A stretch of 64,000 nucleotides of DNA from Breoghania sp037026715 (GTDB lineage: Bacteria; Pseudomonadota; Alphaproteobacteria; Rhizobiales; Stappiaceae): the NCBI RefSeq assembly GCF_037026715.1, contig NZ_JBANCG010000005.1, positions 248,001 through 312,000 of the forward strand, read 5' to 3'. The notes under the pieces are model-generated. The model did not search any database. It saw nothing but the letters and a program-made list of their open reading frames with translations, and was not told where the DNA came from. Position 1 is the stretch's first letter; the number at the start of each line of letters is the position of its first letter. The translations under genes and the position numbers were made by a program. Positions 50,253 through 59,075 of the stretch are shown in pieces.

Positions 50253-51050
50253 TCAGGCCGCGTCGCGCTCCGCCCGAGCCTGCTCGCGCCGACGTTCGAC
50301 GAACTTCACGGCGAGAATGGAGAACTCGTAGAGGAGCAGGGTCGGTATCGCAAGGCCGATCTGGCTGATCGGATCCGGAGGGGTCAGGACCGCGGCCATG
50401 ATAAACGTGATCACGATCGCCCACTTGCGCTTTTCCTTCAGCGTCTGCGAGCTGATGAGATCGACGCGGGCCAGCAGCGTCAGGACGACCGGAAGCTGGA
50501 AGACCAGTCCGAATGCGAAGATCAGAACCATGATGAGGCCGAGATATTCGCTGACCTTCGGCAGGTGCTTGATCGCGGCCTGTGTCGCGGTGCCGGCCTG
50601 TTCCATCGACAGGAAGAAGGTCATGGCCATGGGCATGACAAGGAAATAGACGAGGCAGGCACCGATGGCGAAGAGGATCGGGGTGGCGAAGAGATACGGC
50701 AGGAAGGCGCCGCGTTCGTTCTTGTAGAGGCCGGGGGCGACGAACATGTAGATCTGCGTCGCGATGACCGGGAACGCCAGGAACATCGCGCCGAACAGCG
50801 CAAGCTTCAGCTGGGTGAAGAAATATTCCTGCGGCGCCGTGTAGATCAGTTCCAGCGGATGCTGCGGCCCGGCCGCCCACTCGTAGGGACGGATCAGGAT
50901 GTTGAAGATGTCGGATGCGAAATAGATGCAGATGAAGAAGGCGATCAAGACAGCGATCACCGACTTGATCAGCCGCGAGCGCAGCTCGATCAGATGCTCG
51001 ATCAGCGGGGCCTTGGAAGCCTCGACCTCGTCGATGTCTTCCTGGTTCAT
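50253..51050 (-). CDS. tatC: Twin-arginine translocase subunit TatC
   Basis: 265 residues, six predicted membrane helices. Signal-peptide-recognition N-terminus APLIEHLIELRSRLIKSV with the conserved LIELRSRL; FFTQLKLALFGAMFLAFPVI and FGLVFQLPVVLTLLARVDLIS are further conserved segments. Receptor of the Tat export system for folded proteins. Overlaps the tatB stop by 4 nt (ATGA-type coupling). Confidence 0.98.
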   Translation of the reverse strand: MNQEDIDEVEASKAPLIEHLIELRSRLIKSVIAVLIAFFICIYFASDIFNILIRPYEWAAGPQHPLELIYTAPQEYFFTQLKLALFGAMFLAFPVIATQIYMFVAPGLYKNERGAFLPYLFATPILFAIGACLVYFLVMPMAMTFFLSMEQAGTATQAAIKHLPKVSEYLGLIMVLIFAFGLVFQLPVVLTLLARVDLISSQTLKEKRKWAIVITFIMAAVLTPPDPISQIGLAIPTLLLYEFSILAVKFVERRREQARAERDAA

Positions 51051-51850
51051 GAGGTGCTCCCGGCATCAGACGTATCGCCGCCGGCAGCGGGCGCGGCGGG
51101 CTTCGCCTTTGTCGTTTTCGTCCTGGCAGCCCCGGCCGCCGGTTTCTTCGCGCTGGTGGCCTTCGCGGACTTCGCAGCAGGCGCCTTGGAGGCGGAGGCC
51201 TTGGAGCCCGCCGCTTTCGGGGTCGCAGCCTTCGACGCCGAGGACTTCGTCGCGGATGATTTTGTCGCGGAAGACTTTGTGGCCGACGACTTCGCCGCGG
51301 CGGACTTTGCCGCGGCCTTCTTCGCAGCCGGTGCCGCCTTGGCTGGCTTTGCTTCGGCAGCGGCAGGCTTTTGCGATGTCTCGGGCGTTCCGGCATCCGC
51401 CTCGGTGGGCCGAGGCGTCGCCGCAGGCTGTTCGTTGGCGGGGGATGCTGCGGGCGGCTCGGTAACCGCCGTCGTGTCCGGCGCGGGCGTTGTCTCGTTC
51501 GCCGCCGCCTCGGCGGGCTTGGCGGGGCTGCCCGTATCGATGCGCTTGCCCACGTCCTTGGCCAGATCGTCGCCGGCCTTCTTCAGCGGCTCCACCGATT
51601 TCTTGATGTCGCCCAGCGGATCGAAGTTGCCGACGCTCTCCACCTGCTTGCGCATCTCGTCGATGTCGGCCTGCTTCTCGGCCTCGCGCAGCGCGTCGTT
51701 GAAGGTGGACTGGAATTCGTTCGCCATGCGACGGAGCTTGCCGACGGTCTGGCCGAAGGTGCGCAACATGCGCGGCAGGTCTTTCGGCCCCACCACGATG
51801 ATCGCAATACAGGCGACAACCAGAAGTTCAGTCCAGCCGATATCGAACAT
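51047..51850 (-). CDS. tatB: Twin-arginine translocase subunit TatB with histone-like tail
   Basis: 267 residues, longer than the usual 130-190. One membrane helix (MFDIGWTELLVVACIAIIVVGPKDLPRML with the GPKDLP hinge), then an amphipathic helix up to about 100. The second half is Ala/Lys/Ser/Thr-only low complexity with AAKKAAAKS, SSATKSSATKSS and KPAAPAAGG repeats, very like a histone H1 tail. TatB links TatC to the TatA pore. The extended basic tail is cytoplasmic, and its role is unknown. Confidence 0.95.
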   Translation of the reverse strand: MFDIGWTELLVVACIAIIVVGPKDLPRMLRTFGQTVGKLRRMANEFQSTFNDALREAEKQADIDEMRKQVESVGNFDPLGDIKKSVEPLKKAGDDLAKDVGKRIDTGSPAKPAEAAANETTPAPDTTAVTEPPAASPANEQPAATPRPTEADAGTPETSQKPAAAEAKPAKAAPAAKKAAAKSAAAKSSATKSSATKSSATKSSASKAATPKAAGSKASASKAPAAKSAKATSAKKPAAGAARTKTTKAKPAAPAAGGDTSDAGSTS

Positions 51851-52021
51851 AGACGGTTATTCCTGCCGGAATCCGGTCACAAGAGGCACGCAAACCCGCA
51901 AGGAACTCCGGTTCGGAGCCGTCGGCGGCGCGCGCCCGGTTACGAGCCCGCGCCTTGCGGGGCAATGCGGCAGCACGAGACGGCGGACAGCACCGCCCGC
52001 CGACGCTTCACAAGGCTCGCG

Positions 52022-52258
52022 TCAGCCCGCGGTCTTGGACTGGTCTTCGGTCTGCTTCGGCGAGACCGTATCCGAGGCCTGATGGTCAATGGTCTTGTTG
52101 ACCGACTTCGTATCCTCGTCGTCGTCCTCGGCCATGCCCTTCTTGAAGCTCTTGATTCCCTTCGCCACGTCCCCCATCAGATCGGAGATCCTGCCCCGAC
52201 CGAACAAGAGGATCGCCACCACGGCGATGATCAGAATCTGCCAGACACTCAAACCCAT
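52022..52258 (-). CDS. tatA: Twin-arginine translocase subunit TatA
   Basis: 78 residues from the ATG ending at 52258, the canonical start MGLSVWQILIIAVVAILLFG. One membrane helix, hinge FGRGRISDLMGDVAKGIKSFKKGM, then an acidic motif (AEDDDEDTK). Forms the Tat pore. It is separated from tatB by 171 nt, so tatB may have its own promoter; the scpB-linked ABC gene is 180 nt upstream. Confidence 0.97.
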   Translation of the reverse strand: MGLSVWQILIIAVVAILLFGRGRISDLMGDVAKGIKSFKKGMAEDDDEDTKSVNKTIDHQASDTVSPKQTEDQSKTAG

Positions 52259-52438
52259 CTCACAACTCCCGCTGGTACGGCGGTCTCGCCTTCCCCCGAA
52301 AGAGGACCACCTGTGCTCCCACAGCACTTAAGGCGTCAAGCGTAAGACCGCAACCGATTTCAACCGCTCCCCGGGCGCGAATTCGGCCCCCCGCGAACCA
52401 TTGCCGCACATTGCCTGACCCATTCGTCCAGGGCGCGC

Positions 52439-53677
52439 TCAATCGGCCCTGTCAGGAAACACGAGGGCAGCGCCGGGAGCCACGCTCACCATGACATCGA
52501 GGCCTGCGCGCAAACCCTGCCCGGCCATCGTCCGCGCCTTGAGCGGCCACGCAAGGCCATCAACGGCGATATCGAGCTGATCGACCTCGCCCAGAAAATG
52601 GCGATTGACGATCCGCCCGGCAATCCCTTCCGCCCCGCCAATTTCCGCCCGGTCCTTTTCCGCCGACACGCCAAGCGCCTGCGGCCGTAGGCAGACGATC
52701 GCGGCCTCCCCGTCCGGATGTCCGGGGGCTGCGAAGCGGCCGAGCGCCGTGTCGATACAGCCCGCCTTGACCGTTCCCCTCAGTTCGTTCAGTTCGGAAA
52801 AGAACCGCGCCGCGAAGATATCGACCGGGTGATTGTAGAGCGCGTCGGAGGTCCCTAGCTGGATCAGCCTCCCGCCCCGCATGAGGGCAATACGGTCGCC
52901 CATGCGCAGGGCCTCTTCCGGATCGTGGGTGACGATGATGCAGGTCGCGCGCGTCTCGCGCAGCACCGCCATGGTCTCGTCGCGCACGCTGTCGCGCATG
53001 CGCCGGTCGAGCCCTGAAAACGGCTCGTCCATCAACAGGACGGACGGCCGCGGCGCGATCGCGCGCGCCAGCGCCACGCGCTGTTGCTCGCCGCCCGACA
53101 GCGCATGCGGATAGTCGCGCGCATAATTCTTCAGGCCCACCCGCTCCAGCGCATGCAGCGCCTCGGCTTCCGCCTCGCCGGCTGGCAGCGCCGTCAGTCC
53201 GAAGCGGACATTGTCGAGGATGGAGAGATGGGGGAAGAGCGCGTAATCCTGGAACATCAGCCCGATGCCGCGCCGCTCCGGCGGCAGGAAGACCGACGGC
53301 CCGGCGATTTCCCGCCCATTGATGAGAACACGGCCGGATCGCTGGCGCTCCACGCCCGCCGCGATCCGCAGGAGGGTCGTCTTGCCGCAGCCGGAATGGC
53401 CGAGCAGGCACAACACCTCGCCCGGGTCGACCGTCAGCGAGACCTCGCGGACCGACGCCGCGCCGTCATAGGCATGCGACACGGCCTCGAAGGCCAGGCG
53501 CGCGGCGATCGCGGCGCCCGCCGTTCCCCGTTCGCCCCATTGATCGGAGCGGCATCCGGCTCGGGATTCGCTTGTTCGCGCGTCCTGGCGCGCGTGTTCG
53601 GGGTCTTCCGCGGTCAAACTCACATCCATGCCCGTATTGCTGCCCGTCCTGCTCTTGTTTCTGGCAGTTGCCCGCAT
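52439..53677 (-). CDS. Orphan FbpC/PotA-like ABC transporter ATP-binding protein
   Basis: 412 residues from the ATG ending at 53677 (AAAGGTG site, 1 nt after the scpB stop); a later ATG at 53629 would give 396. Walker A GHSGCGKTT, Q-loop FQDYALFPH, signature LSGGEQQRVALARA, Walker B VLLMDEPFSGLD, H-loop IIVTHDPEEA. A C-terminal TOBE-type domain (IVCLRPQALGVS...GRIVNRHFLGEVDQLDIAV) is typical of ferric-iron (FbpC), sulfate or polyamine importers. No permease or binding protein is near, so the substrate is unknown and the partner must be elsewhere. Confidence 0.92.
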   Translation of the reverse strand: MRATARNKSRTGSNTGMDVSLTAEDPEHARQDARTSESRAGCRSDQWGERGTAGAAIAARLAFEAVSHAYDGAASVREVSLTVDPGEVLCLLGHSGCGKTTLLRIAAGVERQRSGRVLINGREIAGPSVFLPPERRGIGLMFQDYALFPHLSILDNVRFGLTALPAGEAEAEALHALERVGLKNYARDYPHALSGGEQQRVALARAIAPRPSVLLMDEPFSGLDRRMRDSVRDETMAVLRETRATCIIVTHDPEEALRMGDRIALMRGGRLIQLGTSDALYNHPVDIFAARFFSELNELRGTVKAGCIDTALGRFAAPGHPDGEAAIVCLRPQALGVSAEKDRAEIGGAEGIAGRIVNRHFLGEVDQLDIAVDGLAWPLKARTMAGQGLRAGLDVMVSVAPGAALVFPDRAD

Positions 53678-53678
53678 T

Positions 53679-54431
53679 TCACCTTTCGGGATCGTCGTCT
53701 CCGTCCGCCCTATCGCCGGCATGCTCTTCCTCTTCGAGGGCTGCGAACATATCGCCGGTCTCCAGCGGATCCTCGTCCTCCTTCAGATCCTCGCTGTCGT
53801 CCGGCGAAGGCACGAGAAAATCGATCGGCACGGCGCTGTCGAGCAGGCCCGCTCCGCGAAGTTCCTCAAGCCCCGGCAGATCGCGCACCTCGTCGAGGCC
53901 GAAATGGTCGAGGAAGGCGTCAGTCGTGCCATAGGTGACCGGCCTGCCCGGCGTGCGCCGGCGTCCGCGCATGCGAATCCAGCCGGTTTCCAGAAGAACG
54001 TCGAGCGTGCCCTTGGAGGTCGTGACGCCCCTCACCTCCTCGATCTCCGCGCGCGTCACCGGCTGGTGATAGGCGATGATCGCCAGCGTTTCCAGCGCGG
54101 CTCGCGAAAGCTTCTTCTGTTCCGTCGCCTCCCGGCGCAGCAGGAAGGCGAGATCGTCGGCCGTGCGGAAGGCCCACTTGCCGGCCACGCGTACCAGGTT
54201 GACCCCCCGCCCCGCATAGGCCTGCTGAAGCTCCGACAACAAGGACGCGATATCGACACGTTCCGGCAGGCGGGCTTCGATCTCGTCCTCGCTCAAGGGA
54301 TCGGCACTCGCAAACAGCAGCGCCTCCAGCATGCGCAGCTCGTAGCGGTGCGAGGCTGATGGCAGGCTCGTGACATTGCCGGGACGGCCCTGCGCGCCGG
54401 AGCCGCCATACTGATCTTCGGTTTCACTCAT
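53679..54431 (-). CDS. scpB: Segregation and condensation protein B
   Basis: 250 residues from the ATG ending at 54431. Winged-helix pair: YELRMLEALLFASADPLSEDEI and SRAALETLAIIAYHQPVTRAEIEEVRGV with the family's IAYHQPVTR motif, followed by GRPVTYGTTDAFLDHFGL. A long acidic tail (EDLKEDEDPLETGDMFAALEEEEH) ends the protein. It overlaps scpA by 8 nt. It partners ScpA and Smc in chromosome segregation. Confidence 0.96.
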   Translation of the reverse strand: MSETEDQYGGSGAQGRPGNVTSLPSASHRYELRMLEALLFASADPLSEDEIEARLPERVDIASLLSELQQAYAGRGVNLVRVAGKWAFRTADDLAFLLRREATEQKKLSRAALETLAIIAYHQPVTRAEIEEVRGVTTSKGTLDVLLETGWIRMRGRRRTPGRPVTYGTTDAFLDHFGLDEVRDLPGLEELRGAGLLDSAVPIDFLVPSPDDSEDLKEDEDPLETGDMFAALEEEEHAGDRADGDDDPER

Positions 54432-55278
54432 CGTCCTGTTCCGTATCGGGACGGGCCTCGTCCGTCGCGTCCACCTCGGCCACCTCTTCCGCCTCCACAC
54501 ACGCGCGCCACCGGATATAGAGCGGCGCGAAGGGATTGGACTGCCGCAATTCCACCTTGCCCTCGCGCACCAGTTCCAGACTGGCGGAGAACGCGCTGGC
54601 AAGCACGCTGACGCGCTCTTCCGGCTTTGCCATGTAGGCAACGAGATAGCTGTCGATCGGCGCCCAGTCGGCGGCGGCGCCCACCAGCCGGGTCAGGATC
54701 GTACGGGCATCGGCCAGCGACCAAACGGTGCGCTTTCCCACCTGCACCGAGGTGACGGAATTGCGCTGACGCTGCGAGGCATAGGCCATCAGCAGATCGT
54801 AGATCGTCGCATCCCATTCGCTGCGGCGCACGACGGCGACCGTCTCCGGTGCACCACGGGGAAAGACGTCGCGGCCAAGCCTGTTGCGGTTCATCAGCCG
54901 GGCGGAGACCTCGCGCATCGCCTCGAGCCGGCGCAGCCGGAAAGCGAGTGCGGCAGCCAGTTCCTCGCCCGTGGGCTCGTCGTCGTCCTTCTGTTCGGGC
55001 AGCAGCAGGCGCGACTTCAGATAGGCGAGCCAGGCCGCCATCACCAGATAGTCGGCCGCAAGTTCGAGCCGCAGCTTGCGCGCCTCGTGGACGAAAGCGA
55101 GATACTGCTCGGCCAGCGCGAGGATGGAAATGCGGGTGAGATCGACCTTCTGGTTGCGCGCAAGCGTCAACAGCAGGTCGAGCGGCCCCTCGTAGCCGTC
55201 GACATCGACGACGAGTGCCGGCCCCTGCGGTTCAGGGGTGTCGTGCAGCGGAAGCTCGAACGGCTCGTCGTCGGCCAT
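54424..55278 (-). CDS. scpA: Segregation and condensation protein A (kleisin)
   Basis: 284 residues. N-terminal Smc-neck-binding region DGYEGPLDLLLTLARNQKVDLTRISILALAEQYL is the ScpA signature; LELAADYLVMAAWLAYLKSRLLLP is the next conserved helix. C-terminal winged helix near SVTSVQ/AFSASLELVREGKVELRQ. The bacterial kleisin of the Smc complex. It lies 42 nt after nagZ. Confidence 0.96.
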   Translation of the reverse strand: MADDEPFELPLHDTPEPQGPALVVDVDGYEGPLDLLLTLARNQKVDLTRISILALAEQYLAFVHEARKLRLELAADYLVMAAWLAYLKSRLLLPEQKDDDEPTGEELAAALAFRLRRLEAMREVSARLMNRNRLGRDVFPRGAPETVAVVRRSEWDATIYDLLMAYASQRQRNSVTSVQVGKRTVWSLADARTILTRLVGAAADWAPIDSYLVAYMAKPEERVSVLASAFSASLELVREGKVELRQSNPFAPLYIRWRACVEAEEVAEVDATDEARPDTEQDDE

Positions 55279-55320
55279 CGTCTCTCCCTCGCCCCCTGTC
55301 TGCCGCCCCCGCGCGTCGCC

Positions 55321-56343
55321 CTAGACGGCCCCCACCGGGGCGAGCAACGCCTTGAATTCCTCGCGCGCCGCCTGCTCGTCCAGCGACCCCGGATCGCGCC
55401 TGGCGTCCAGCGCGGCTTCGGTGCGCCGCGCGGCCTCGCCGGCAAGCTCCGGCGTGTTCGCCGCGACATCCACCATCTCGGCCATATCGCCATTGCAATG
55501 CAAGGCAAGATCGCAGCCGGCGGCAAACGCCGCACGCGCCCGCTCGCCGAGCGCCCCGGCGAGCGCCTGCATGGAAAGATCGTCGCTCATCAGGCAGCCA
55601 TCGTACCCGATCGCACCGCGAATGACCTCGGCGATCACCGTCTTCGAGGTCGTTGCCGGGTTCACCTCGTCGAAGGCGGTGTAGACGACATGGGCCGTCA
55701 TCGCCAACGGCAGCGCGGAAAGCCGGCGGAAGGGTTCGAAATCGAGTTCCCGCAGATCGGCGGCGGAGGCCAGCACGCGGGGAAGTTCCAGATGACTGTC
55801 GGCGGCGGCCCGTCCGTGGCCGGGGACATGCTTGGCGACCGGCAGGACACCGCCGGACATCAGACCGTCGGCAGCGGCGGAGGCCAGCGTCACCACCGTG
55901 TCCACATCCTCGCCGTAGGCCCTGTCGCCGATCACCGCGTGACCGGCCGCACTCGGCACGTCGAGAACGGGCAGGCAATCGACATCGATGCCGAGACGGT
56001 GGAGATCGTGGGCGATCAGCCGCGCGCCGAGCCAGGCGGCGCGCTCGCCGGCCTCGCGGTCACCGGCGAAAAGACGACCGTAATGGCGTCCAGGAGGGTA
56101 ATCCGGCCAGTGCGGCGGCTTGAGACGCTGAACGCGCCCGCCCTCCTGATCGATCAGCACCGGCGCATCCGCCCGCCCAACGGCCTCGCGGAAGGCGGCA
56201 ACCAGATCGGCGACCTGCGCCGGCTCGGACACGTTGCGGCGAAAGAGGATCAGCCCCCATGGCCGCTCGGCCTCGAAGAAGGCGCGCTCATCCTCGTTCA
56301 GACGCAGATCCGCGCATCCGCAAATGAAAGCCTTGGTCATCAC
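55321..56343 (-). CDS. nagZ: Beta-N-acetylhexosaminidase
   Basis: 340 residues, GH3 family. GLILFRRNVSEPAQV and VLIDQEGGRVQRLKPPHWP open the barrel. KHVPGHGRAAADSHLELP carries the general-acid His/Asp pair, and LMSDDLSMQAL holds the catalytic Asp. It removes N-acetylglucosamine from muropeptides in peptidoglycan recycling. Second ATG one codon in is equally possible. It sits between the SPOR gene and scpA on the same strand. Confidence 0.95.
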   Translation of the reverse strand: MMTKAFICGCADLRLNEDERAFFEAERPWGLILFRRNVSEPAQVADLVAAFREAVGRADAPVLIDQEGGRVQRLKPPHWPDYPPGRHYGRLFAGDREAGERAAWLGARLIAHDLHRLGIDVDCLPVLDVPSAAGHAVIGDRAYGEDVDTVVTLASAAADGLMSGGVLPVAKHVPGHGRAAADSHLELPRVLASAADLRELDFEPFRRLSALPLAMTAHVVYTAFDEVNPATTSKTVIAEVIRGAIGYDGCLMSDDLSMQALAGALGERARAAFAAGCDLALHCNGDMAEMVDVAANTPELAGEAARRTEAALDARRDPGSLDEQAAREEFKALLAPVGAV

Positions 56344-56446
56344 TCGTCTCTGAAAGTACCGACCTCCGACGCTTTCGCGCCGAAGGTCGGGAAATCAAGC
56401 CGTTCCGGCACCATCCACGCCGCCGAATGGGCGGCGCTCGCCGGAT

Positions 56447-58981
56447 CTACTCGCTGCGGCGCACGAAACAGTCGCCGCCAGCGGCCTTGAGCTGCGAGCA
56501 CAGGTCGTTTGCTTCCGCCTGTCCACCCGCCACGATCCGCACCCGGTAGAAGGTTCCCCTGTCGCCGAGATCGACACTCGGATAGACCGCCTGGACATTG
56601 CCCAGAACGGAAGGGAAGCGGCGCTGCATGGACGCGTAGGCCTGTTCGGCCTGCTCCAGGGTGCGCTGCGAAGAGACCTGGACCACGTAGGAACCGGACG
56701 GAATGTTCGCCGAAGACGTGGCGGCCGCCGCGCGCGGCGTGTTCGTCGGCTGGGCGATATTGCCGCCCGTCAGATCAAGCGGACCGGACCGCTGGATCGG
56801 CGCATTGCCGGCCGGCTCGGCCGACGCAACGCGGGTCTCGGGCGCCTCTGGCTTGGGACGCGGCATCAGGGTTTCCCCCGCAGCAGCGCCCGCCGCCGAC
56901 GACAGCGGCGTGCTCGGCACACGGGCCTCGCCGTTGCTGTCCATCACGGAATTGCCCGCAGCCTCGGCCATGCTGTCGACCGGGCGCGCATTCACGGTGC
57001 GGATATTCGCATTCGCGCCCGGCGCCGCCTGCGGCGTCGTGTCGAGCGTCGGGGCTGCGTCGGCCTTCGGCGGCTCAACCGAGGCGGACGCGCCAGGAAG
57101 ATCGGGCGCGGCGATGATGGTGCCGTCCGGACGCACGACGACGGTGCGCACCCGTTTCGGCCGGGCCGGCGTATCCGGCTCCTGAATATTGCCGCCAACC
57201 GTGCGCAGGTCATCGCCGCCCGTGGTGGGAACGGCCGAAATCGGCTCTTCCTCGCGGGGCACAAGCTGCTCGTCGCGGGGCTGCACGCCGGCGACGCGGT
57301 CATAGATCGCCTTGCTCGGAGACGGCTCGGCCGACGCCTTGGTCGCCTCCGGGAAGACCTTGAAGGGCCCCTTCTCGGCCGCGATGCGCACCGGCGGCCC
57401 GCTTGCACCGTCGCCGCCGAACAGACCGCTCAGCAGGAAGGCACCGCCGCCGAGCACCACGATCGCGCCGACGGCGGCCGCAGCCACCAGGCCGCGCCGC
57501 TTCGGCTCCGCCCGCGGCGCCGCGCGCTTTTCGGCCTTGGGATGTTCGGGCAGAACACCTTTCGAAAGACGCTGCGGGGCAGCTGTTTCCTCGGCCTCGA
57601 AGATATCGTCGAGCTCGAAATCGTCGTCCTGCCGCTGTCCACCAAGGCGCTGATCATCGTCGAAACGCGGCTCGCCGTAACCGGGCACGCCACCCTGGCC
57701 TTCAGCAACGGGCCACTGCATGTCGTCGACATCGAAGCGCGGCTCGACCGGGGCAGCTGCCTGCGGTTCTGCGAAAGCCGGCGTATCAACCGCAGGCGCG
57801 CGGCGTTCCGTCGCGCGCAGCTCGGCATCGGAATAACCGGCATCATGTGAAAAAGCGGGCGCGTCGGAGAACACCGGCTCCTGCGGAGCGAAGGCCGCCG
57901 GCTCGCCCGGATAGGCGTCCTGACCGTACGACTGCGCATAGTCCCGATCGAAGGAACCGCGCAGCTCGCCGGCCTGGGCAGAGGCATACAATGCCTCGGG
58001 CTCGACGGGTTCATAGGCCTGCGGCGCCGCAACCTCGGGCGCATACTCGGGCTCGGCCCGGATCGGCTCGGGCGCCTGCACAAAGGGTTCCTGCTGCACA
58101 GGCTCGGGAGCAACAGGCTGCGGCTCGTAGCGGAAGGGCTCGGCCTCGTAGCCGGCGGGGGCGTCGGCGACGTAGCCCGCAAGACGCAGCTCTTCCTGAA
58201 CGGCCGCCTCCAGAGCCTCGATCGCCGCATCCGTGTAGCGCGACGAATCATCGACCGGCTGCGATTGGGGCTGAGCCTGGGACTGAGACTGGGGCGTCGT
58301 ATAGGCGGACGGATCGAAGAACGGCTCCGTCTCATAACCGGGAATGCCCGCGTAGCCGAAGCCCTGCGCCGGCTCGGCGGCACGCTCCTCGATCCGGGAC
58401 GCCTGCGCGGCGCGACGCGCCTCGGAGGCCGGAATGGAATGGGCGGCCTGTTCGCCGGCCGGCACGCGCGGTGTTGCGCGTGGCAACGGATGGATCACCC
58501 GCGGCGGCTCTGCGCGGCGCGCTTCCGGTTGGACGCCGGCCGCTGGTGGGGCCACCTGCGGGGTGGACTGGGGCGCAGGCTCACCGGCCGGCTGCGGCTC
58601 GGGCGTGTAGACCGGAGCGAGTTCCGCCATCAGTTCCGCTTCGAGATCGGAGCCGAAATCGTCCGGAAGACTGTATTCCTGCGCAGCGGCCGGAGCGGCG
58701 GGCGCGACAGGTGTCGCGGCCTCGCCGGAATACGGCTCGCCTTCGTATGCGACGTTCGCGGGAGAGGTGTGCGCGGACTCGCTGACGATCCGGGCAAGCT
58801 CGATGAGCGGATCCTCGGCATAAGCCGACTGGGCTGCGGAAGGAATACCAGCCTGCACGCCGGAAGACGCACCGGGGCGCACTCCGGGAGGCACTCCGGG
58901 CCGTTGGCCGGCCCGGGCCGGATCCGCATAATGTTCGTCCGCGTCATCGCGGTTGAACCTGGGCGTTTTTCTGTCGGACAT
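56447..58981 (-). CDS. SPOR-domain membrane protein
   Basis: 844 residues. The first ~500 are Pro/Glu/Ala-rich, mostly disordered cytoplasmic. One membrane helix at about 515-535 (LVAAAAVGAIVVLGGGAFLLSGLFGG) follows a basic patch (KRRGLV). A Pro-rich periplasmic linker of ~200 residues leads to a C-terminal SPOR domain (SGSYVVQVSSQRTLEQAEQ...FYRVRIVAGGQAEANDLCSQLKAAGGDCFV). SPOR binds denuded glycan strands, directing the protein to the division site. It lies between argS and nagZ as in many Rhizobiales. Confidence 0.93.
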   Translation of the reverse strand: MSDRKTPRFNRDDADEHYADPARAGQRPGVPPGVRPGASSGVQAGIPSAAQSAYAEDPLIELARIVSESAHTSPANVAYEGEPYSGEAATPVAPAAPAAAQEYSLPDDFGSDLEAELMAELAPVYTPEPQPAGEPAPQSTPQVAPPAAGVQPEARRAEPPRVIHPLPRATPRVPAGEQAAHSIPASEARRAAQASRIEERAAEPAQGFGYAGIPGYETEPFFDPSAYTTPQSQSQAQPQSQPVDDSSRYTDAAIEALEAAVQEELRLAGYVADAPAGYEAEPFRYEPQPVAPEPVQQEPFVQAPEPIRAEPEYAPEVAAPQAYEPVEPEALYASAQAGELRGSFDRDYAQSYGQDAYPGEPAAFAPQEPVFSDAPAFSHDAGYSDAELRATERRAPAVDTPAFAEPQAAAPVEPRFDVDDMQWPVAEGQGGVPGYGEPRFDDDQRLGGQRQDDDFELDDIFEAEETAAPQRLSKGVLPEHPKAEKRAAPRAEPKRRGLVAAAAVGAIVVLGGGAFLLSGLFGGDGASGPPVRIAAEKGPFKVFPEATKASAEPSPSKAIYDRVAGVQPRDEQLVPREEEPISAVPTTGGDDLRTVGGNIQEPDTPARPKRVRTVVVRPDGTIIAAPDLPGASASVEPPKADAAPTLDTTPQAAPGANANIRTVNARPVDSMAEAAGNSVMDSNGEARVPSTPLSSAAGAAAGETLMPRPKPEAPETRVASAEPAGNAPIQRSGPLDLTGGNIAQPTNTPRAAAATSSANIPSGSYVVQVSSQRTLEQAEQAYASMQRRFPSVLGNVQAVYPSVDLGDRGTFYRVRIVAGGQAEANDLCSQLKAAGGDCFVRRSE

Positions 58982-59075
58982 GGACGAGCGCTAGACTTTC
59001 GTTACCCGCAAGGCACTCTACACTTGCCGGGAGTGACTCACCATCGCTGGATCCGGCGCCGGCCGATGCCGAACA

